A stretch of 64,000 bases of DNA from Kiritimatiellaeota bacterium B1221. Lineage in GTDB: Bacteria > Verrucomicrobiota > Kiritimatiellia > SS1-B-03-39 > UBA6053. The position numbers and the translations under genes were made by a program. Location: NCBI GenBank assembly GCA_029269125.1, contig JARHXX010000016.1, positions 1 to 64,000 of the forward strand. Reading direction: 5' to 3'. The notes below the pieces were generated by a model. It saw only the letters and a list, made by a program, of their open reading frames with translations, was not told the DNA's origin and made no database searches. This document shows positions 25,542 to 34,608 of this stretch, one piece after another (within the stretch, counting starts at the first letter, position 1; the number at the start of each line of letters is the position of its first letter).

Positions 25542-27785
25542 TTAACTCAAAATGTCTTTCAATCGGGCCTGCAGGGCTTCCATGCGGAAAGGTTTGTGAA
25601 TAAAGCCGTCGACCTTCAGGTCTTTAAAACTCTCCAAGCTGTCTGACTCATCGTATCCGCTCATTATCAATACTTTCAGATCGGGCATGAACTCCCGGAT
25701 TTGGGTCAAAGCTTCCAGGCCTCCCATACGCGGCATGGTGATATCCAAAATCAAACAGCGAATTTCATCCGGATCGCGGGTGGACAATGCCTCAACCGCA
25801 TCTTCACCGTCATTGGCCGTCAGCACCTCAAAACCGAGAGGTGTAAGCAGGCGCTGAATGGTCATGCAAATCAGTGGCTCATCATCAACCACCCAAATTT
25901 TACCGCTGCCCTCCAACTCCTCTTCCACCTGCACAGCGTTTTCTTCCGGCTCTTCAATCACCACTGCTCTCGCCACGGGAATCCATAAAAGAAACTCACT
26001 GCCCTGTTCTGAGTCGGTCCGCACTCCCAGCGATCCGTCAAACTTTTCAACCAACCCGGCAACTGAAGGAAGCCCCAATCCCCGTCCTTGAAATTTTGTG
26101 GTATAGAAAGGTTCAAAAATATGGGGCAAATCTTTTGGAGAGATTCCCGATCCATTGTCTTTAATTTTGAGCACCCAATAGTCATCGGGGTCAATTCTCC
26201 GAAACATTTTATAAGGCGCAAAATCAGCTTCGCTGAACTCCCGGACTTCCGTACTCACCGTAATAGTGCCTCCGGACTCTTTCGAAAAGGCTTCTTCCGC
26301 ATTGGAAACCAGCTGATTCACAATCTCAGAGAATGAGGGCAGGTCCAAGCGAACCTGTGCCTGAGGCGCCTCCAAACTTTTCACAATTTTCACCTTGGCC
26401 TCCGCATTCATAATCAGGATGCGCAACACATCCTCTAAACATGCGTCCGCCTTCTCCAACTTGAGGAGCATCGCTTTCTTTCCCGCGTAACTGAGCATTT
26501 GATCACACAGTTTCGCCGCCCGTTTTCCACTTTCCTGAATATCCTGCAGGTAGCGCCACACTTCGTCCCGCCCATGCGGATACTTCATCTGAGCCAAATA
26601 CGCACTCCCCATCATCGCCTGGAGAATGTTGTTAAATTCATGTGCAACCCCGCCGGCCAACACCGTAATGGATTTGAAATGCTGGGATTCCGTCAGCTGT
26701 TGCTGCAGAATCTGATTTTCCCGCTCTGCATTTTTGCTTTTGGTAATATCCATCGCAAAACCTTCGATGCGCAGATCCCCTTTGTCTACCGATCCCAACA
26801 GGCGGGCGGCATACAGCAGGCTCCGTTTCTCCCCTTTCAAACCAATGACTTCAGCTTCAAAATCCACGACAAATCCATCTCTTTTGAGAAGACGAATGAA
26901 ATCATCACGGCGGGATCGTTTGGTGTAAAAGCGCGCGACAGAACCCTGTCCGGAACGCAACTGCTCTACAGTATCCGCACCGAGCAATTGCGCCAGAGTC
27001 GGATTCGCAAACAGCAGCTCGCCCTCTAAGGTCGTGGTATAAATACCCACCGGAGCATTGTCGTACAGGCTGGACAATTTTTCCGCACTGGCATTGAGAT
27101 CCTGAAGATCCTGCAACCCCGCCAGCGCATGTCCCAGATCATTACAGACGACCTGTAAATGATCCTGCAGGTTATGCTCCTTGAACGCAATCGCATCCGC
27201 GTTTCGTGCATACAGTACGCCGAACAAACGGTCATTCATGCGAACAGGTGCCAACAGCACTTCTCCCCCCTTCTTCGCCTCCATGGAGTAGATTTCCTGC
27301 CCTTTATAAAAATCCTGCAACTTGGCAATGAGTTTCCCGCGGACCTGTTCATCCTGAATTTCCGCATCCCCGAATTCCCCCGTCACCAGCGGAGGGCTGC
27401 CTCCCAGTTGAAAAAATCCAATGGACTCCAAGGCAAATGCCTTATCCAGGAGCGGAAGCACTTTTTCAATTAAGGTATTGGGATCATCCCTCTTCACAAT
27501 CTCCGCATGGAACTTTTGCATCCCATTCAACAAATTCAGATTTTCGTGAAGATTGATTTGGGTTTGTTCGGATGTGGAAATCAAGCGGCCGGCTATTAAT
27601 CCGAAAATAAAAAACAACATGACCACGGTCGAACGAACATACAGGGTCCGCTGAGGATCATAAGCATACAGCATTTCTAAAAAACTTTTGCCTGGGAAGA
27701 AATGCCAACTGATCAAGGCATCCAGCACCCAAGTGGCCAGCCCCATTATGATGCCCAACATCAGGGCTTTATTTGAAGACTTCAT
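25542..27785 (-). CDS. Hybrid histidine kinase with PAS and receiver domains
   Basis: A 747-residue sensor kinase. Two N-terminal helices (about residues 8-28 and 49-69) leave only a short periplasmic loop. A GAF-like region (about 90-210), a PAS domain (about 220-345) and a NtrB-like HisKA domain with His382 in VAHEFNN follow. Next come HATPase_c (DNGSGI and GRGLGLPS boxes) and a C-terminal receiver (about 630-747) with Asp in LILDITMPRMGG. The signal is probably cytoplasmic or membrane-borne. No partner regulator is adjacent; the gene follows comEC by 74 bp on the same strand. Confidence 0.9.
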   Translation of the reverse strand: MKSSNKALMLGIIMGLATWVLDALISWHFFPGKSFLEMLYAYDPQRTLYVRSTVVMLFFIFGLIAGRLISTSEQTQINLHENLNLLNGMQKFHAEIVKRDDPNTLIEKVLPLLDKAFALESIGFFQLGGSPPLVTGEFGDAEIQDEQVRGKLIAKLQDFYKGQEIYSMEAKKGGEVLLAPVRMNDRLFGVLYARNADAIAFKEHNLQDHLQVVCNDLGHALAGLQDLQDLNASAEKLSSLYDNAPVGIYTTTLEGELLFANPTLAQLLGADTVEQLRSGQGSVARFYTKRSRRDDFIRLLKRDGFVVDFEAEVIGLKGEKRSLLYAARLLGSVDKGDLRIEGFAMDITKSKNAERENQILQQQLTESQHFKSITVLAGGVAHEFNNILQAMMGSAYLAQMKYPHGRDEVWRYLQDIQESGKRAAKLCDQMLSYAGKKAMLLKLEKADACLEDVLRILIMNAEAKVKIVKSLEAPQAQVRLDLPSFSEIVNQLVSNAEEAFSKESGGTITVSTEVREFSEADFAPYKMFRRIDPDDYWVLKIKDNGSGISPKDLPHIFEPFYTTKFQGRGLGLPSVAGLVEKFDGSLGVRTDSEQGSEFLLWIPVARAVVIEEPEENAVQVEEELEGSGKIWVVDDEPLICMTIQRLLTPLGFEVLTANDGEDAVEALSTRDPDEIRCLILDITMPRMGGLEALTQIREFMPDLKVLIMSGYDESDSLESFKDLKVDGFIHKPFRMEALQARLKDILS

Positions 27786-27859
27786 TTCAGTTTTGAATGC
27801 CCCAAATCCCTGCGCTCTTCAACTCTAAATGACACAAATAAACCCTTCATTTCTTAGTG

Positions 27860-30166
27860 TTAAAACGGTTTACCTATATATAAGCTTCCTGTATCCGGCT
27901 TTAACCGCATCGTCCCCGTTGACTCTACCCGCAGCACCCCCAACCCCAAAGCATGTGCCCGATGCTCTCCCGCCTCACGCAACGGCGAAACCCCTTCAAA
28001 CGTTTTGCCCGAGAAAACCACGACTTCCGGCCCCACCGCTTCTAAAAACGAAGCATGAACCCTTGCTCCCTCCCGGGGGTGACCCGCCAATAAAATTCGC
28101 GCAGACAAAGCCTCTCCAGAGGCCAAACAGCGCTCCTCCACATTTTTACCCGCACCCCCCATAACCAGAATGGACGACCAGCCCCGGGTAAATCTTAACA
28201 CCAAACTCCGGTCATCCGCCGACCCGCCCTGCCTTTCAGCAGCCGGATGCAACACCTCAACATTCCAGCCCCCCACCCGCAAGCTGTCCCCCCGCCCCAG
28301 CGCTTGTGCGGGAGGTTCCAGATCCTGAAAAAGCGGATGAGCAAGATCGGTTTCGGCCACAAAAATCCGCCCGGGCTTATAACTTTCACCCACCACCTGC
28401 CACCCCTCCACATGATACCGGTCGGGATGGGTAAAAATCAGCGAATCAATCCGGTCAATCCCCTGTTCCTGCAGCCTTTGGGCCACTTCCCGGCCACTCC
28501 AAGCCGAGCCCGCATCCACCAACACAATGCCATGCCCGGGTTGACGAAACCAAACCGCCTGCCCCCGATCCGCATCGATGATCCCAAGTTCAGGCTCCCG
28601 GTACGCCAACCAGCGCGAAGTTACGGCAAAACATGTCAGCGCGGCCAGACCGGCAATCGCCACATTTTTTCGTTGAGGCCAACGCCACCAACAAAACAAA
28701 CAGCCATAAAACACACATAACACCCAAAGCGCGGGTGACTTCACCCATTGTGTGCCTCCGGGAATTCCCTCCAAAAAAGCCACCCAGGTCAGCAATGCCT
28801 GCGCGCTCCAACGTGCGGGAAGAAAAGCAGCCGCGGATACCGATGCAGGCAAAAATGTGGTGAGTAATGCAGGAAATCCACTGGCCAAAAGCAGAAAAGT
28901 CAAAGGCACCGCCAATAAATTTCCCACCAAACCGATCGGGGAAAACAGCTGAAACGTATAGGCCGTCAGCGGGGCCGAAATCACAAAACACAATGCCGTG
29001 ACCATCACTGCCCCCTGAAGTGGAGACCAGACATACTGTGCGCGGAATTGACGTCCGGCGGAAGGAACCAGCCAGGGATCTGCAGCAAACCAGGCCTGTA
29101 ACCGCTGCGTAAACGTTTTGCCAAATGCCAGCAAACTTCCCACCAACAGAAATGAATACTGAAAACCCAAGTCATATACTTGGGCCGGCGCAATGGTTAC
29201 AATCAGCAACAAAGCGAGCGAAAAAGCGGATTGCAGATGGGCTTTTCGATTTAAGGGCGACGCAAGCAGCAGACAGGCAATCATGATCAGCGCCCGCAAG
29301 GCACTCGCCCGAAGTCCGGTGTAAAGGGTGAACACCATCAACCAGGGTAAAACCACCCAGAAATATTGACGCGGCGACATTCCGCACCCACGGCAAACAA
29401 AGATCAACATCGAAGAAAGCAGGCCTAAATGAAGACCCGAAACGGCGAAAACATGAATTAATCCGGTGCGGACAAATCGTTGTACGGTTTCCCGGTCCAA
29501 TTCACTGCGTTGCCCCAGTAAAAGCGCCTTTAAGGTGGCGGCAATATCCGAACGTTCCGGACAGGCCGCCGTAATTTCATGCGCTAAACGCTCCCGTACT
29601 TTAAAAAAGCCGCTTAACAACACGCTCCCTTGCCGGGTGGAAAGCGCCTGAAGAGAGCCGGGATCCGGAATAAATTTCCAGTCCGCACGATACAGCCCCA
29701 CATAACTGAAGTTCCCGGGAATCAACACACCGGAAGCCTCCCAAACAGAACCCACCCCTCCCTTCAATACCTCAGATTCCGTCAGCCGAAGCTGGACCCG
29801 CCCTTTCGCCCCGTGCCACTCCCCCTCATGATACCGTTCCCGCACCCGCACCGGGGTCCGGACTTCTTTTGCCTCTCCGGGGAATAAAAAAATATCACCA
29901 TCGCCGCGGACCTCAAAACGAAGTCGGGCTGAATGTGCTTCAGGGCGCCGTGCAGAGGAGTGAAGATCATTCGCACCGGGCCTCGCGGTCAGAAAGACCC
30001 ACAATAGACAGCATGAAAGTCCCAAAGCGGCTCCCCGAAACCGCACAGGCCCCCATTTGGCAAACGGAAGCAGGCCCAGCGCAATGCCACAGACTGCCTC
30101 AAAGGGAAGCCAGGGCAGGGAGACAGCTGCAAGTAACATACATGCAGCTAGTCCCGAAAGTTTCAC
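27860..30166 (-). CDS. comEC: ComEC/Rec2 DNA uptake channel
   Basis: A 768-residue polytopic protein: N-terminal helices, a DUF4131/OB-like region (about 80-190), the Competence domain with HVFAVSGLHLGLLS and GLRASALRALIM (about 235-300) and further helices to about 510. A C-terminal metallo-beta-lactamase-like domain is last. In that domain the usual HxDxDH motif reads HPDRYH, so the second Asp is Tyr. ComEC carries single-stranded DNA across the inner membrane in natural transformation. The apparent start is GTG at 30166, seven bases from the thiD stop; ATG at 30139 is an alternative. Confidence 0.9.
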   Translation of the reverse strand: MKLSGLAACMLLAAVSLPWLPFEAVCGIALGLLPFAKWGPVRFRGAALGLSCCLLWVFLTARPGANDLHSSARRPEAHSARLRFEVRGDGDIFLFPGEAKEVRTPVRVRERYHEGEWHGAKGRVQLRLTESEVLKGGVGSVWEASGVLIPGNFSYVGLYRADWKFIPDPGSLQALSTRQGSVLLSGFFKVRERLAHEITAACPERSDIAATLKALLLGQRSELDRETVQRFVRTGLIHVFAVSGLHLGLLSSMLIFVCRGCGMSPRQYFWVVLPWLMVFTLYTGLRASALRALIMIACLLLASPLNRKAHLQSAFSLALLLIVTIAPAQVYDLGFQYSFLLVGSLLAFGKTFTQRLQAWFAADPWLVPSAGRQFRAQYVWSPLQGAVMVTALCFVISAPLTAYTFQLFSPIGLVGNLLAVPLTFLLLASGFPALLTTFLPASVSAAAFLPARWSAQALLTWVAFLEGIPGGTQWVKSPALWVLCVFYGCLFCWWRWPQRKNVAIAGLAALTCFAVTSRWLAYREPELGIIDADRGQAVWFRQPGHGIVLVDAGSAWSGREVAQRLQEQGIDRIDSLIFTHPDRYHVEGWQVVGESYKPGRIFVAETDLAHPLFQDLEPPAQALGRGDSLRVGGWNVEVLHPAAERQGGSADDRSLVLRFTRGWSSILVMGGAGKNVEERCLASGEALSARILLAGHPREGARVHASFLEAVGPEVVVFSGKTFEGVSPLREAGEHRAHALGLGVLRVESTGTMRLKPDTGSLYIGKPF

Positions 30167-30172
30167 GGGCCC

Positions 30173-30979
30173 TTAACGGACAGACAAGTGCAGAGGAACG
30201 TGGGGCCCCACATGCCAGGCCTCCCGCAGCGCCCGACTCACCAACAACCGTGATTCCTGAACCGCATCCGTTAACAACATGCCTTTGGCAATCATCGCAG
30301 TCAGTGCGGCGGAATATGTACAGCCAGCCCCGTGCGTTTCAGAAACTTTCACCCGGTCGTGAACAAATTCACTGATTTGTCCCTCATCGCACAGAACATC
30401 CGTCAAGTACTCCCCGGGGAGCGCGCCCCCTGTCGCCACACAGGCAATTTCATACTTATCCGAAATAACCTGTGCCGCTTTGCGGAGATCTTCTACCGAC
30501 CCAATCGGGAATCCGGCCAGAATTTCACATTCATGCACATTCGGAGTGACCACCCGGGCTACCGGTAACAGTGCACTCTTTAAGGCTTCGACCGCAGCCA
30601 CATCCATCAAGCGCACGCCTCCGGAAGTGATCATCCGCGGATCCACCACCAAAATGGGAATGCCGCAGTCCTCATCCGCCTCCACCACCATCTCCACCAG
30701 TTCACGGGTAGGCAACAATCCCGTTTTAGCCGCCGAAATAGGGAATCCGTCACTGACCGACATGATTTGCTCCTTCACCAAATCCGCAGGCAAAGCATGC
30801 ATGCGCCTGAATTCAGTAGGAGATTGCGCCGTAACCGCGGTAATGGCACAGGTGCCGAACACATCGAGCGCTGAAAAAGTTTTTAAGTCCGCCTGCACCC
30901 CACTTCCAGCCCCGCTATCGGAACTGGCAATCGTAAGAACCACCGGCACATCTGAGTTGGTATAATCAAAAGAAGTCAT
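30173..30979 (-). CDS. thiD: Hydroxymethylpyrimidine/phosphomethylpyrimidine kinase
   Basis: A 268-residue PfkB-like kinase of the ThiD family, which phosphorylates HMP and HMP-P in thiamine biosynthesis. The signature SDSGAGSGVQADLKTF lies near residues 20-35, FGTCAITAVTAQ near 45, and the C-terminal anion hole THGAGCTYS near 215-225 where the usual text is GTGC. ATG 30979 is used. It is upstream of comEC in the same unit. No thiamine riboswitch was recognised in the 100 bp upstream. Confidence 0.88.
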   Translation of the reverse strand: MTSFDYTNSDVPVVLTIASSDSGAGSGVQADLKTFSALDVFGTCAITAVTAQSPTEFRRMHALPADLVKEQIMSVSDGFPISAAKTGLLPTRELVEMVVEADEDCGIPILVVDPRMITSGGVRLMDVAAVEALKSALLPVARVVTPNVHECEILAGFPIGSVEDLRKAAQVISDKYEIACVATGGALPGEYLTDVLCDEGQISEFVHDRVKVSETHGAGCTYSAALTAMIAKGMLLTDAVQESRLLVSRALREAWHVGPHVPLHLSVR

Positions 30980-31079
30980 GGAAGCAGTTTAAGCACCCAA
31001 AACGACAAGGTCGAGTTCTTTCTCTGCGATGGCTCCCACAACTTCTGTAAGGTTCATAGGTCAGAAACGATCTGTGCAC

Positions 31080-31808
31080 ATGAACAGTCACCTCATCCTC
31101 TTTGGCGCCTCCGGCGGCATCGCCAGCGCATTGCGCATCCGTCTTGAAGCGAAAAACTGGCAGATTACCGCGGTCACCACTCATCCGGATCAAATCCGGG
31201 AACCCGGCCCAAACACCCTGATTTTTGAAGCAGATGGCAGCAGCGAAGCGGGAGTGAAAAACGCATTCGCGTTTGCGGAAGAGAATTTCGGTCCCCCTAC
31301 CGCAGTCATCAATTGCCTGGGCAGTGTGGTCCTGAAACCCATACACCGCACCAGCACCGCTGAATTTGTGAATACCATGCAATTGCACGTCTTCAGCAGT
31401 TTTTGCATCTTGCGTGAAGCCTGCGGCAAAATGAAATCCGGCGGCAGCATCGCACTCCTGTCTTCCGTCGCGGTGCAAACCGGACTGCCCAATCATGAAA
31501 GCATCGCCGCCGCCAAAGGGGCGGTTGAAGGACTTACCCGCTCCGCAGCCGCGACCTACGCGCCCAAAGGCCTCCGGATCAATGCCGTTGCGCCGGGACT
31601 CACCGAAACCGCGGCCACCGCAACACTCTGCAATGGGCCGGCCCGCAAAATTTCCGAAAAAATGCATCCGCTCGGACGCATCGGTCAACCCGGTGATATC
31701 GCTTCCGCCCTCGACTGGCTGATCGATCCGGAACAATCCTGGGTTACCGGTCAAATTCTCCACCTCGACGGAGGCCTGGGTCAACTCCGGACCCTCCCCA
31801 AAGCATAG
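31080..31808 (+). CDS. Short-chain dehydrogenase/reductase lacking the catalytic Tyr
   Basis: A 242-residue classical-length SDR. The nucleotide-binding motif GASGGIASA is at about residues 9-17 and the NCLGS block near 80. The substrate Ser is present in LLSSVAV, and the Lys in AAAKGAVEGL, but the residue four before the Lys is Ile, so the usual YxxxK is IAAAK. The C-terminal APGLTETAAT and GQILHLDGG motifs are intact. Either it uses another acid or it is not a dehydrogenase. I start at ATG 31080; an upstream start would precede the Rossmann strand by 17 residues. No strong Shine-Dalgarno site is visible. Confidence 0.82.
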   Translation: MNSHLILFGASGGIASALRIRLEAKNWQITAVTTHPDQIREPGPNTLIFEADGSSEAGVKNAFAFAEENFGPPTAVINCLGSVVLKPIHRTSTAEFVNTMQLHVFSSFCILREACGKMKSGGSIALLSSVAVQTGLPNHESIAAAKGAVEGLTRSAAATYAPKGLRINAVAPGLTETAATATLCNGPARKISEKMHPLGRIGQPGDIASALDWLIDPEQSWVTGQILHLDGGLGQLRTLPKA

Positions 31809-31820
31809 CACAGACATTTG

Positions 31821-31870
31821 TATCCTGTAGATATGTTATCCTGTAGGGGACTGAAGAGCCAAGCGGCTCT
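31821..31870. repeat. Short direct repeat and hairpin after the SDR gene
   Basis: TATCCTGTAG occurs at 31821-31830 and again at 31837-31846. A 6-bp stem AGAGCC/GGCTCT (31855-31860 with 31865-31870) follows. No T-run is present. The stretch belongs to the gene-free zone that holds the palindrome and the transposase remnant. Confidence 0.4.
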
Positions 31871-31874
31871 ATAG

Positions 31875-31908
31875 TGCCCTGGTCAGGGTGGCCACCCTGA
31901 CCAGGGCA
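31875..31908. repeat. Perfect 34-bp palindrome
   Basis: TGCCCTGGTCAGGGTGG (31875-31891) is followed directly by its reverse complement (31892-31908), a perfect dyad without spacer. Each arm also contains the internal mini-dyad CCTGGTCAGG. No T-run follows. It lies 67 bp after the SDR stop and about 55 bp before the transposase remnant. It may be a protein-binding dyad, an extragenic repeat or a mobile-element scar. Confidence 0.75.
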
Positions 31909-31961
31909 GTGTGAGTGAGATTGAGCCGACACAAGGATCTAGAGTCCGTACAGGAGCGTAA

Positions 31962-32375
31962 TCCCTCCCACCCGCATGGCAGCTAAGGCTGCAAGCACTG
32001 TTGAACCGCAGGGATGAACTCAAAGGCATGATTACTCAGGAAAATAACCGCTTGGAGACCCTCGAAAATCCTGAAATAAGGCGGATGATCCGAGCGCATG
32101 TGCGCGCAATGGAAACCCAAAAGGAAAAACTCTTTTGTTAGGATAGAGTCCTTGATCTGTGATCACGAAGAGCTGTATACTTTTTGCGAAAAAATGACGT
32201 CGGTGAAAGGGATCAGGGCCTCACAGCGGTGAGTCTGTATGCATATATTCCTGAATGAGGTTACATTACGGATAATCAGGTATCCGCTTTGGCAGGACTA
32301 GCGCCATGGTGCCGTGACAGCGGAAACTGGCGAGGGGAGCGAAGAATCTCCGGAGGCAGATCACAGACAAGATAA
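31962..32375 (+). pseudogene. Decayed IS110-family transposase (C-terminal part)
   Basis: Broken reading frames across this stretch rebuild the C-terminal half of an IS110-type transposase. Frame 1 (31962-32141) gives RLQALLNRRDELKG and ENNRLETLENPEIRRMI. Frame 2 (from about 32161) gives ELYTFCEKMTSVKGI. The first frame resumes at 32220 with LTAVSLYAYIPE, then stop TGA 32256, then VSALAGLAPWCRDSG and WRGERRISGGRSQ before TAA 32373. The last block is the Transposase_20 signature of IS110/IS116/IS902. At least one frameshift pair and two in-frame stops show it is dead. The N-terminal catalytic part is absent upstream. It fills most of a 650-bp stretch without intact genes. Confidence 0.8.
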
Positions 32376-32455
32376 GCGGTCAATTTTTCACCCAAACATC
32401 ATGGAAAAATCAGTGGGAGAAACAAGCAAACAACAGCCCCCGTCTCCATGCTTCT

Positions 32456-33511
32456 TTATGGTTCCGTTCGCCACGCACTTGGCGTTTTTCCGGTGTGCTT
32501 GCGGAAAAATGCACTGAATCGTGGCGGATCCGGAATCCCCACAGCCTGACCAATTCGGGAAATGGTCCAGTCCGTTTCCCGGAGAAGGCGTTGCGCCTCC
32601 TGAACGCGCCGCTGCATGAAATACACATAAGGCGTCACCCCGTGATCACGCGAAAATGCATTTTCAAAAGAACGCCGGGACATCCCCATTCGACGCGCCC
32701 AGTCCTCTACCGGCGGCGGATCTGACATCATCGGCAACAACCATTCATCCAAACGCGCTTTTAAAGCCACAACTCCCTCTTGCCTGCGCGAGCTTTGCCG
32801 GGCAATCAATTGACCGGGGGACACTTTAATTTGGCGGGCCTCGCCCCCCTCCATGCACTCCTGCAACAACCAAGCCGCCTGTCGCCCCATTTCACGATGC
32901 GGCTCAGGAAGCGACGAAATGTCTATTTCTGCCAGCAAACGGTCCAAACGCCGATCTCCCACCCCCACAAACCCCACCTGCTCCGGCACCTGCCTCCCCA
33001 CCGAGCGCGCAATATGAATCCCCTCTCTCGCCAAAAAATCGGACGTACAAAACACCCCCACCGGCTCTTCGGTTTGTAAAATATCGCGCAGAGAATCACG
33101 GCTGCGTATCCAGGACATCTCCCCCACCCGCTTGGGCGAATACACAAAAAACCTCTCATAACCCATTTCCTCCAAATGCGACTCCACCTGCTTCATACCG
33201 CTGAACATATCCAGCGAAACGGAAAAAACCGCTTCACCTAAATCACTTTCACCACGGTGCACCACCCCTAACCCCGCTGGAAGCGTCTCCAGCCAATGCG
33301 CACTAATGAAATTGCCCACCACCGCATCTACCAAGCCCTTCTCTAAAAGCCGTCGAAGCTGGGTCTCAAAATGCTCGTGCAATAACCATACCTGCCACCC
33401 CATTTCATCGGCAACCTCTAAAAACCCCTGATAAGCCTCCATTTCATCCTGAATCCGTCCGGAAAATCCGTAGGCAACCCGAAGTCCATGACTTTTACGA
33501 TATTTCGACAT
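32456..33511 (-). CDS. XylR-like AraC-family transcriptional regulator
   Basis: A protein of about 351 residues in the layout of E. coli XylR. A LacI/periplasmic-binding-like sensor domain fills residues 1-245 (VYSPKRVGEMSW, VGVGDRRLDRL). A C-terminal AraC domain with two helix-turn-helix units follows (RRMGMSRRSFENAFSRDHG and ISRIGQAVGIPDPPRFSAFFRKHTG). Such proteins usually sense sugars. I start at ATG 33511 (or 33517), in the middle of a 35-bp imperfect dyad, instead of the longer open frame that reaches the divergent gene. It is divergent from gmd, so control of gmd or of nearby sulfatases is plausible. Confidence 0.88.
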   Translation of the reverse strand: MSKYRKSHGLRVAYGFSGRIQDEMEAYQGFLEVADEMGWQVWLLHEHFETQLRRLLEKGLVDAVVGNFISAHWLETLPAGLGVVHRGESDLGEAVFSVSLDMFSGMKQVESHLEEMGYERFFVYSPKRVGEMSWIRSRDSLRDILQTEEPVGVFCTSDFLAREGIHIARSVGRQVPEQVGFVGVGDRRLDRLLAEIDISSLPEPHREMGRQAAWLLQECMEGGEARQIKVSPGQLIARQSSRRQEGVVALKARLDEWLLPMMSDPPPVEDWARRMGMSRRSFENAFSRDHGVTPYVYFMQRRVQEAQRLLRETDWTISRIGQAVGIPDPPRFSAFFRKHTGKTPSAWRTEP

Positions 33512-33531
33512 AACCATTTGCGTTATATCGT
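33497..33531. promoter_or_regulatory. Dyad overlapping the regulator start, candidate operator
   Basis: The stretch reads ACGATATTTCG at its left end and CGTTATATCGT at its right end. The outer seven bases and an inner CG pair are symmetric around about 33514. It covers the start codon of the XylR-like regulator and lies about 40 bases before gmd. That position suits autoregulation and control of the divergent gene. Footprint unknown. Confidence 0.45.
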
Positions 33532-33569
33532 ATGGAAACACTTTGCAAGTATGATAAGCTGGCGGCCTT

Positions 33570-34598
33570 ATGAAAAAAGCACTTATTACCGGTATCACCG
33601 GCCAGGACGGATCGTACTTGGCTGAACTTCTTTTAGAAAAAGGCTACGAGGTTCACGGCATCATCCGCCGCGCTTCGTCTTTCAACACTGAACGGATTGA
33701 CCATCTGTATCAGGATCCCCACATCAACGGCACCAAATTGTTTTTGCATTACGGCGATGTGACCGATTCCTCACAGATCTCCAGCCTGCTCTACGACGTG
33801 AAGCCGGAAGAAATTTACCATTTGGCCGCCCAGAGCCATGTCCGGGTTTCATTCGACACCCCGGAATACACGGGTGATGTAACTGCACTCGGCACCGTTC
33901 GCCTGCTGGAATCTATGCGCAAGGTCGGACTGAAAGACGCCCGTTTTTACCAGGCATCCTCCTCTGAAATGTTCGGAAAAGTACACGAAGTGCCCCAAAC
34001 CGAAACCACCCCCTTCTACCCTCGCAGCCCCTACGGTTGCGCCAAAATGTACGCCTACTGGCTGACCATCAACTACCGGGATTCTTACAACATGCACGCC
34101 TCCAACGGCATTCTGTTTAACCACGAATCCCCCCGCCGTGGCGAAACCTTCGTGACCCGCAAGATCACGCGCGCCGCCACCCGCATCAAAATGGGTCTGC
34201 AGGACAAACTGTATTTGGGCAACCTCTCTGCCGAACGTGACTGGGGATACGCCCCGGACTACGTGGAAGCCATGTGGATGATGCTGCAGGCCGACCAGGG
34301 CGACGACTACGTTTGCGCCACCAACGAAACCCACTCGGTCAAACAGTTCGTTCAGGAAACTTTCAGTCTCCTCGACTTGGATTTCGAAGAATACGTGGAT
34401 TATGATGATCGCTACGAACGCCCTGCCGAAGTGGATCTGCTCATCGGCGATCCGGCCAAAGCTAAAAAGCAACTCGGCTGGGAACCCAAAGTGAAATTCA
34501 AAGAACTGGTTCGCATCATGGTGGAAGCCGATTTGGAGCTGGCCCGCAAAGAAGCCGCTGTCAAACAGACCCTCGCCGACATCGAAACCCGTCCTTGA
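33570..34598 (+). CDS. gmd: GDP-mannose 4,6-dehydratase
   Basis: A 342-residue extended SDR that converts GDP-mannose to GDP-4-keto-6-deoxymannose. The NADP-binding motif [14 protein letters not shown] is at residues 7-20, the YHLAAQSHV block near 85, and the catalytic Tyr/Lys in [12 protein letters not shown] (near 150). The [20 protein letters not shown] block is typical of GMD. It lies ten bases before the GDP-fucose synthase gene, completing the pathway to GDP-L-fucose for surface glycans. Only a weak GGCGG site precedes the ATG. Confidence 0.95.
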   Translation: MKKALITGITGQDGSYLAELLLEKGYEVHGIIRRASSFNTERIDHLYQDPHINGTKLFLHYGDVTDSSQISSLLYDVKPEEIYHLAAQSHVRVSFDTPEYTGDVTALGTVRLLESMRKVGLKDARFYQASSSEMFGKVHEVPQTETTPFYPRSPYGCAKMYAYWLTINYRDSYNMHASNGILFNHESPRRGETFVTRKITRAATRIKMGLQDKLYLGNLSAERDWGYAPDYVEAMWMMLQADQGDDYVCATNETHSVKQFVQETFSLLDLDFEEYVDYDDRYERPAEVDLLIGDPAKAKKQLGWEPKVKFKELVRIMVEADLELARKEAAVKQTLADIETRP

Positions 34599-34608
34599 GG
34601 GTAACACC

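Noticed and set aside
28195..29976. Several open frames on both strands inside comEC
   Set aside because: They are overlapped by a complete ComEC reading frame with family motifs; none has a ribosome site or known domain.
30980..31079. TPP riboswitch upstream of thiD
   Set aside because: I looked for the conserved CUGAGA and ACCUGAUCUGG-type elements in the divergent 100 bp and did not see them.
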